From JALZAH01 sp051000755 (lineage in GTDB: Bacteria > Actinomycetota > Acidimicrobiia > Acidimicrobiales > Palsa-688): a stretch of 19,596 bases of DNA. The stretch lies in NCBI GenBank assembly GCA_051000755.1, contig JBPCNZ010000113.1:1-19596 (forward strand), in the 5' to 3' direction. The notes under the pieces were generated by a model, which saw only the letters and a program-made list of their open reading frames with translations, was not told where the DNA came from and did not search any database. A program made the position numbers and the translations under genes. The first letter of the stretch is position 1. Every line of letters starts with the position of its first letter. Positions 14,809-19,596 of the stretch are shown here, piece after piece.

Positions 14809-16647
14809 TCAGGGGCCGGTGTTGGTGACGGTCACCTGGTTGAGCAGGTCGAGCATGAGTCCCCCCGCGTTCGGCGTGGGAGGGTAGAAGCCGACCTCCA
14901 GGTGGGGACCCGTCGAGATGCCGACGATCCCGTTGCCGACCTCCGTGATCTGTTGGCCGGCCACGACGTGGGTGCCGACCGGCACCAGGTCGGGGCCGGC
15001 GTGGCCGTAGTAGACGGTCCGGCCGGTCAGCGGCCCAGCGGTGATCTGGAGCACCGGGCAGTTCGGGCCGAAGCCGGAGATGCCCTCGTCGATGATGGTC
15101 CCCGAGCCCATGGCGAACTCCGGCGTTCCGCCTGGCGCGTCGTAGTCGACACCCTCGTCGACGCTCCCGCCGTGGAGGTATTGCGGGGGAAGGGGCAGGG
15201 CGATGCCACTCGACAAGGTGGCGCACGAGGGCGGCGTCGGCGAGGATGGGAGGCCGTGAGGCGGTACGGCAAGTCCCAGCCCATGGGCTCGACCGAAGCC
15301 GGCGAGCTGGGGCGAAAAGACCGGCGAGATCCGCACGATGGCACTGCCGGGGGTGGCGCCCGTGGTGGCGGCGCCCGTAGTGGGGGCGCCCGTAGTGGGG
15401 GCGCCCGTGGTGGCGGCGCCCGTGGTGGCGGCGCCCGTGTTGGCGGGGTCGCTGCGGGTGGCGTTGATCATCAGTCCGCCCCCGATGTAGACGCCCTCGT
15501 GCTGGACGTCGGTGGTGCCGAAGAAGACCAGGTCGCCCGGAAGCAGCTCGGACACGGGCACGGCCACCGACCACGACTCCTGACCGCCGGCCGGCCGCGG
15601 GGTGGTGACACCGGCTTTGTTCCACACGAACTGGGTGAGCCCGGCGCAGTCGAAGCTGCTCGGGCCGGTGGCGCCACTCACCTCCGGCTTGCCCAACTCG
15701 GAGAACGCCCAGTCGAGCGCCACCGCCGCCGTGTTCACCGGCGGCGGCAGCGGCGCCGTCGGGGCGAACTGCAGCGGGGCTGGGCCCCCCTGGTCCTGAC
15801 TGGCCTGGTCGGCCAGAAGGGTCTTCTCGGCGGTCAGGGCGGCGGCGCCGGAGGACGCCAGGGCCGCTGCCTGAGTTTGCAGTTGGAGAGTCTGGGCGCT
15901 CGCCGCTGCGTAAGCCTGCTCGGCCCCGGCCGCCGCCGCGCGAGCCGACCGCTGCGCGGACCGGGCGTCGTTGCTGGCGGCGCCGGCGGCGACGACTGCT
16001 CGTTGGCGGGCGGCGAGGATGCCGGTAGGGGACAAGGCGAGCTGCATGCCGGCAAGGGCCGCGGCCATGTCGTCGCCGCCCGTGAGGTTGGCTTGGGAGA
16101 GATCAGGCGGTGACCCGTTCATGTACAACGACCGCGTCGCCTGGCGGAGCGCCCCCTGGAGTGACGTGGCGCTGGCCCGCTCGGCACTGGCCGTGGCCGC
16201 CGCCGACACCGAACAGGAATCGGCTGCGGCCGCGGCCGCCTGCGCTCGGTTGGCGCGGGTCAGGTCGGCGGTCAGGGTGCTGCTGAGGCTCGAGAGCAAA
16301 GGCTGGATCGGTGTCGTCCGGTTGGCCGCGTCAAGCAACGTGACCGCTTTGGTCAGGAGAGCCTGCGGGTCCTGGCCGGCGGTTATCGTTGGGCTGACCG
16401 TCGGAACGGCCGGAAGGCCCGGAACGGGCGGCAGAGCGGGAACGGGCGGCGGGCCCGGAGCAGCCGGTCCGGTCGTGGCAGGAGTCAGAGATGCAGGTGC
16501 CGCGGAGGCGGGAGACCCGACGCCTGACATCGCCGCGACCACCGCCACCGTGAGGATGAGAGCCGCTGATCGGCGCGCCCGGACGGCACGCCACCGCACC
16601 GGCCATACCCGTGACCGGACGGCCACCCCAGTCGTCGAGAGGGTCAT
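14809..16647 (-). CDS. Secreted NlpC/P60 peptidoglycan endopeptidase with degenerate M23 (LytM-like) domain
   Basis: 612 residues. Signal peptide about 1-50 (basic, then hydrophobic 29-43, ending SPASA), Pro-rich linker (51-90), and an Ala-rich helical, probably coiled-coil, region (95-275) as in RipA/CwlO-type hydrolases. The NlpC/P60 domain (about 306-445) has C334 (SSFDCAGL), H383 (QHEGVYIGGG) and N395 as third polar residue, so it should cleave peptide stems. Six TTGA(A/P)-type pentapeptides (403-432) are inserted within it, after N395. The C-terminal domain (about 490-590) has the M23 outline VDEGVDYDAPGGTP, YYGHAG and GPHLE. Asp replaces the first zinc His (D497), D501 is kept, and HxH has become H582-L-E584, so it is probably not a zinc peptidase. 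ATG 16647 is used because GGGGTGAG lies 3 nt upstream; a TTG at 16674 has no such support. Confidence 0.88.
   Translation of the reverse strand: MTLSTTGVAVRSRVWPVRWRAVRARRSAALILTVAVVAAMSGVGSPASAAPASLTPATTGPAAPGPPPVPALPPVPGLPAVPTVSPTITAGQDPQALLTKAVTLLDAANRTTPIQPLLSSLSSTLTADLTRANRAQAAAAAADSCSVSAAATASAERASATSLQGALRQATRSLYMNGSPPDLSQANLTGGDDMAAALAGMQLALSPTGILAARQRAVVAAGAASNDARSAQRSARAAAAGAEQAYAAASAQTLQLQTQAAALASSGAAALTAEKTLLADQASQDQGGPAPLQFAPTAPLPPPVNTAAVALDWAFSELGKPEVSGATGPSSFDCAGLTQFVWNKAGVTTPRPAGGQESWSVAVPVSELLPGDLVFFGTTDVQHEGVYIGGGLMINATRSDPANTGAATTGAATTGAPTTGAPTTGAATTGATPGSAIVRISPVFSPQLAGFGRAHGLGLAVPPHGLPSSPTPPSCATLSSGIALPLPPQYLHGGSVDEGVDYDAPGGTPEFAMGSGTIIDEGISGFGPNCPVLQITAGPLTGRTVYYGHAGPDLVPVGTHVVAGQQITEVGNGIVGISTGPHLEVGFYPPTPNAGGLMLDLLNQVTVTNTGP
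15355..15444 (-). repeat. Six tandem 15-bp repeats inside the NlpC/P60 coding region
   Basis: Six consecutive copies of GGCGCCCGT(G/A)GTGG(C/G) on the + strand (units at 15355, 15370, 15385, 15400, 15415, 15430; the last has one T change). They encode a run of Ala/Thr/Gly/Pro pentapeptides. The unit keeps the reading frame, so the array can vary in length without breaking the protein. It is coding and has no spacers, so it is not a CRISPR. Confidence 0.9.
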
Positions 16648-16718
16648 CGGCTCACCCCGGCTAACGGGTCGCAATGACCGCCTTGATCACCCGTTCTGAT
16701 GCCCGAGGACGGTAGCAC

Positions 16719-16755
16719 CCGCCCGCCACAAAAGTCGCCGGGCCCTGGCGGGCGG
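16719..16755 (-). terminator. Hairpin after the broken LuxR-type gene
   Basis: A perfect 10-bp stem (CCGCCCGCCA at 16719-16728, TGGCGGGCGG at 16746-16755) with a 17-nt loop lies 15 nt beyond the LuxR stop codon in the direction of transcription and upstream of the NlpC gene. On the minus strand a TTTT lies in the loop, not after the stem, so it is not a classic intrinsic terminator. The position still suits transcript separation. Confidence 0.45.
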
Positions 16756-16770
16756 CGGACGCGCCCCTGT

Positions 16771-18444
16771 TCAGGCCCTAGGAAGATGGGCTGGTTGGTA
16801 TGCGAGCTTGGCGGCCAGGCGTCCACGAGAGGTGACATCGAGCTTGGTGAAGATGTTGTGCAGGTGGTACTCGACGGTCTTGACATTGACGATCAGCTCC
16901 GCCGCCACCTCGGGGTTGCTCATGCCTGAGACCACCAGGGTGGCCACCGACCGCTCGTGGGGGGTGAGCTCATGACTTGGTTCGTTGCGGAGGCGCGGAG
17001 TCAGGCCGCAGGCGGCCTGCTCGCGCCCGCAGCGTTCGAGGAACGGCCGGGCATAGCGGCCTCCTGGGCCCCTGCGACATGGTCCTCCGCCGTCTTCCAC
17101 TGTCCCTGGGCGGCAAGAGGGAAAGCGGCCACGGCGTGGACCAGGGCGAATTGCCACACCAGGTCGGCGTCGCGGGCCAACGAGACGGCCATCTGGCTGT
17201 GGGCGGTGGCCTCGGACCAGAGGCCCATCCGGTACTCGGCGTCGCCAGATAGAACAGGGCGATCAGACGCAGGTGCAAGGGGCCCCGTTGTCCCAGACCG
17301 ATCTCGGCCCGGACCAGGTCATCCTGAGCCAGGGCCAACTGGTCGGTCCACAGGTGCGACACGCCCTGGCCGACCAGGGCGTCGAGATGTTTCGCGCCGA
17401 GCTCATCGCCCGGCGTGGCCGCCTCGATCGTCGCCACGCCCAGGGCTTCGTCGGACCGGCCCAGGGCGCCGAGCCCGAGGCACAGGGCCGTCGTCGCATC
17501 GGCAACGGCGTGGCGCTCGGTCGCGTCGAGAGCCCGCCGGGCCCAGATGACGGTCTCCTCCCCTCGACCGCGGTTGACGGCCAGGTGGGCGAGGTCGATG
17601 GCGAGGCGCGCCGCGAGGACCTTGTCGTTGGTCCGATCACAGGTGTCCCAAGCCGTGCTGAGCAGCCCGGAGGCCTGGTCGGCGGCGCCGGAGAACACGG
17701 CGAGGTGGCCGAGCACGTAGTCGCGGCGGGCGCTGGGACCGAAGCGCTCGACCTCGGCCACGTGAGCGGCGGCTTCGGCCACGTTGTCGAGCATGATCAG
17801 GCACTCCACTGCTTCGAGGCGCCAACGCTGCTGGTCCTCGGGTTCGGGAGCCAGACGTCCGGCTGCGGTGAAGGCCTCAGCGGCCGACGCCCAAGCTCCG
17901 GACGCCGCCTGCCGGCGACCAAGGTCGGCCGCTTCCGCGGCCAGCTTCGGGTCGTCGCCCGGACTGGCCGCCACCCGGTGCGCCAGTACGGCGTCTTCCG
18001 TGCCGGCCACACCCGCTGCCAGGAGTGGAGGCGGGATCGACGACCCGGACTCAGATCGAAGTACACCGCCGCCCGAGCCAGCCAGTGAACGAACCTGGCC
18101 TCCTCATCGCCGGGTGCCGGGATGCTGAGCAGTTGGGCGTCGATGGCCTCGTCCACGCAGCGCAGTGGGTCGGCCACCCCGCTGATCTCCGCCGCGTCGC
18201 GGATCCGGCAATGGAAGCCGAGGACGGCCATGGCCGTCACCAGCTCGCGGGTATCGGGAGAACAGCGCACCAGGCGGGCCGTCACCAGGTTGGCGAACGA
18301 CCTGAGTGCCGGCAGAGAAACCGCCGGTCGCCGTTGGAGCTGGCCCTTGTCGAGCTTGTGGATCAACGCTCCGGCGTAGAGAGGGTTGCCTTCGGTGTGA
18401 AGGTGGAGACGTCGGGCGGCCGGAGCGCTCAACGGCACCTGCAA
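16771..18444 (-). pseudogene. LAL-type LuxR-family regulator, 5'-truncated and broken by three single-base frameshifts
   Basis: Four consecutive frames give one family architecture. 18444 to about 18023: end of an AAA-type domain (LHLHTEGNPLYAGAL, ARFVHWLARAAVYFDLSPGRR). To about 17244: tetratricopeptide-like helices (AHRVAASPGDDPKLAAEA onward). To about 17059: LWSEATAHSQMAVSLARDAD. Then a LuxR HTH, LTPHERSVATLVVSGMSNPE and KTVEYHLHNIFTKL, to the stop at 16773-16771. Each junction is repaired by adding one C on the minus strand (HSL, LADAEY, EARYARP), giving about 558 codons. Full LAL regulators are about 900 residues with a Walker P-loop; that N-terminal half is absent, and unrelated propeller sequence on the other strand lies just beyond. 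LAL proteins activate target operons by binding DNA with the C-terminal HTH. The missing 5' part argues for real decay even if the indels were sequencing errors. Confidence 0.75.
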
Positions 18445-18506
18445 CCTCTCATCACCGCCGAGCGCAGTGGTGCTCGTGGTCGACGCCAGCGGCCCGGCGA
18501 CGCTGT

Positions 18507-18694
18507 AGTCGAAAGGAAATCGTGCATCTCAAGAAACGCCCAATCCGGTGTGCAACGAGATCTGGACGATGAACGCCGACGGCAGCGATCAGACCCGGAT
18601 CGTCTATGGGGCCGATCAGCGCAACCGCTTCCCCAACTGGTCGCCTGACGGCACCAGGATCGTCTCCCAGCGCGCCGCCCTGGACGGCTCCTCG
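18507..18694 (+). pseudogene. Isolated TolB/PD40 beta-propeller fragment
   Basis: The frame from 18509 reads NEIWTMNADGSDQTRIV from about 18554, then RFPNWSPDGTRIVSQRAALDG. This is a textbook PD40 repeat (IW-x-MNADGS ... P-x-WSPDGTRI) from a TolB-like propeller, about one and a half blades. A TAG at 18506-18508 closes the frame upstream, and downstream it dissolves into Ser/Thr-rich sequence with no further blades. A ribosome-like GAAAGGAAAT at 18511-18520 leads into a different frame. Such propellers normally have six or more blades, so this is a fragment. It sits exactly where the LuxR-type gene loses its 5' end, which marks a likely rearrangement junction near 18450-18510. Confidence 0.6.
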
Positions 18695-18760
18695 TCGACG
18701 ACGACAGACGCCGGAGCAACCTCCGCCAGCCTCGACCAAGAGGTGACCGGCCGAGCGCCG

Positions 18761-19210
18761 TCAGTCGGCGGGACCGCCCAGTTCGTAGCGGTAGATGTTG
18801 GTGTCCCGGAGCTGGAAGCCGATCCGCTGGTACAAGCGGTTGGCTGCCTCCCGGGACGGCCGGGAGGTCAGCTCCACGGTCCGGGCACCGGCATCACGGG
18901 CTACGTCCAGGGCGAGCCGGCTGAGCGCCTCGCCTCCCCCCTGACCCCGGACCGCGTCGTCAACGATGACGTCTTCGATCCAGGCCCGGACGCCAGAGGG
19001 GATCCGGAACAACGCCAGCGTCAGCGTGCCCACGATCGGCCCGTCATCGGCGACCCGGGCCACCAGGAGCCGGGTGGCAGGCGAGCGCACCATCTCCTCC
19101 AGGGCGTCGGCATCGGGTGCGGGGGCCGAGCGCGACAGCTGCGGGAGCAGTCGGGCGATGGCGTTAACCAACTCGTCGGTCACCACGTGGACCTCGGAGA
19201 TCTTGAGCAC
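18761..19210 (-). CDS. GNAT-family N-acetyltransferase
   Basis: 149 residues, the usual size for a single GNAT domain. Acetyl-CoA site: strand 4 WIEDVIVDDAVRGQGGGEAL, with the R/Q-x-x-G-x-G/A loop at 88-93. Then helix 3, the ARTVELTSRPSREAANRLYQ strand and helix, and GFQLRDTNIYRYEL at the end. The Asn and Tyr of AANRLYQRIGF are the usual thiolate-stabilising region. The substrate, small molecule or protein, cannot be told. GTG 19210 is chosen because a TACGTT -10 box lies 6 nt before it (leaderless pattern) and because the conserved domain starts there. The longer open frame to 19459 has Arg/Pro-rich, repeat-derived sequence and is unlikely to be translated. It is not obviously in an operon. 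Confidence 0.85.
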   Translation of the reverse strand: MLKISEVHVVTDELVNAIARLLPQLSRSAPAPDADALEEMVRSPATRLLVARVADDGPIVGTLTLALFRIPSGVRAWIEDVIVDDAVRGQGGGEALSRLALDVARDAGARTVELTSRPSREAANRLYQRIGFQLRDTNIYRYELGGPAD

Positions 19211-19216
19211 GCCCGG

Positions 19217-19222
19217 AACGTA
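19217..19222 (-). promoter_or_regulatory. -10 box of the GNAT gene (leaderless)
   Basis: TACGTT on the minus strand, six bases before GTG 19210. It has the same TANNNT-N6/7-start arrangement as nmtR and the metal ATPase. Confidence 0.5.
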
Positions 19223-19370
19223 GCGGGAGCCGTGGCCACCTCGCCACGCCGAATCTCTCGACGGTTCTGCGCTCGGTCGTGTCGGACCGCGTCGGGCGGG
19301 TCGTGGCGAGCCAGGAGCGCGAGGCGCGCACCCGGGCGAGTTTCGGGCGCCTGTTCTGGCTCTGATTTTG

Positions 19371-19394
19371 CCCTGGAATGAACCCTGGAATGAA
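19371..19394. repeat. Perfect tandem duplication of a 12-bp unit
   Basis: CCCTGGAATGAA occurs twice end to end (19371-19382, 19383-19394), in the 386 bases upstream of the GNAT gene. No gene is visible in that stretch. Confidence 0.8.
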
Positions 19395-19437
19395 CCGAAC
19401 GTTCCGGTTTTCTCGGCCTCGCGAACCGAAGTTCGCG
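19393..19437. other. Near-palindrome and small hairpin upstream of the GNAT gene
   Basis: AACCGAACGTTCCGGTT (19393-19409) is an almost symmetric site around AACGTT. Then CGCGAAC-CGAA-GTTCGCG (19420-19437) is a perfect 7-bp stem with a four-base loop. CGGTTCACG also recurs directly at 19452 and 19484. Together they could be operator sites, but I recognise no known motif. Confidence 0.4.
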
Positions 19438-19489
19438 CTATGCGGAATCGTCGGTTCACGACCGAGCGGAAAGCGATACAAACGGTTCA

Positions 19490-19596
19490 CGCCGGTCGCC
19501 GGCCGGCCCCGGTCGCCCGCAGCGCCAGACGCCGGTCGCCGGCCCGCCCCGGTCGCCTGCGGCGCCGGACCCCGGTCGCCCCCGCGAGCCCCGCAC
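19490..19596. repeat. 40-bp GC-rich tandem repeat at the window edge
   Basis: Copy 1 spans 19490-19529 and copy 2 spans 19530-19569, both starting CGCCGGTCGCCGGCC and containing CCCCGGTCGCC. Copy 3 begins at 19570 and is cut by the end of the window. The copies differ by only a few substitutions. No reading frame is supported here, and the array continues beyond the window. Confidence 0.75.

Noticed and set aside
15355..15444. Possible CRISPR-like array
   Set aside because: The 15-bp units are contiguous with no spacers and encode pentapeptides within a secreted enzyme.
19211..19459. N-terminal extension of the GNAT protein
   Set aside because: The extension is derived from the 12-bp duplication and Arg/Pro-rich sequence. 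The domain and a leaderless -10 box fit GTG 19210.

Overview
The window looks like chromosomal DNA of a high-GC actinobacterium, probably an uncultured or poorly studied lineage such as the Acidimicrobiia. The lineage is an inference. It rests on the strong G/C bias at third codon positions, an NmtR-type metal sensor very like the mycobacterial one, several TANNNT -10 boxes placed 6-7 nt before a start codon (leaderless transcripts), and actinobacterial-style cell-wall enzymes. I see no tRNA, rRNA, CRISPR array, transposase or prophage gene.

Left part (1-6170, mostly + strand). A short relic of an ATPase C-terminus and a hairpin precede a methylenetetrahydrofolate-reductase-family gene and a SAM methyltransferase that overlap by ATGA. 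A DinB-family gene follows, then a small antibiotic-biosynthesis-monooxygenase gene on the minus strand interrupted by an amber codon. Next come a membrane-anchored trypsin-fold protein that has lost catalytic His and Ser, a repeat- and hairpin-rich intergenic stretch, and a membrane protein with an N-terminal zinc ribbon and an extracytoplasmic propeller-like domain.

Middle (6246-11622, minus strand). Four genes with gaps of only 6-10 nt form one apparent operon, in transcription order: PAP2-type membrane phosphatase/transferase, citrate synthase, Ig-like lipoprotein, class A penicillin-binding protein. It places a central-metabolism enzyme among envelope genes. A chorismate mutase diverges from it, with start codons that nearly coincide.

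Metal region (11929-14796). A frameshifted UPF0016/GDT1-like remnant is followed by a divergent pair: an NmtR nickel/cobalt sensor and a P1B-4 metal-exporting ATPase. Their promoters flank one ArsR-type operator. A decayed cation-diffusion-facilitator relic abuts the ATPase stop codon.

Right part (14809-19596, minus strand except the propeller relic). It holds a secreted NlpC/P60 endopeptidase joined to a degenerate M23 domain, a LuxR/LAL regulator broken by three single-base frameshifts and missing its 5' part, a beta-propeller fragment on the + strand, a GNAT acetyltransferase, and a repeat-rich end.

A theme of the whole window is single-base lesions. Most are one missing or extra G/C in short G/C runs, and there is one amber codon. 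They may be real decay or uncorrected assembly indels; read mapping would decide. I found no convincing new multi-gene system. The best leads are the NmtR/ATPase control region, the hairpin-occluded small ORF at 4629-4853, and the secreted proteins built on domains with altered catalytic residues.
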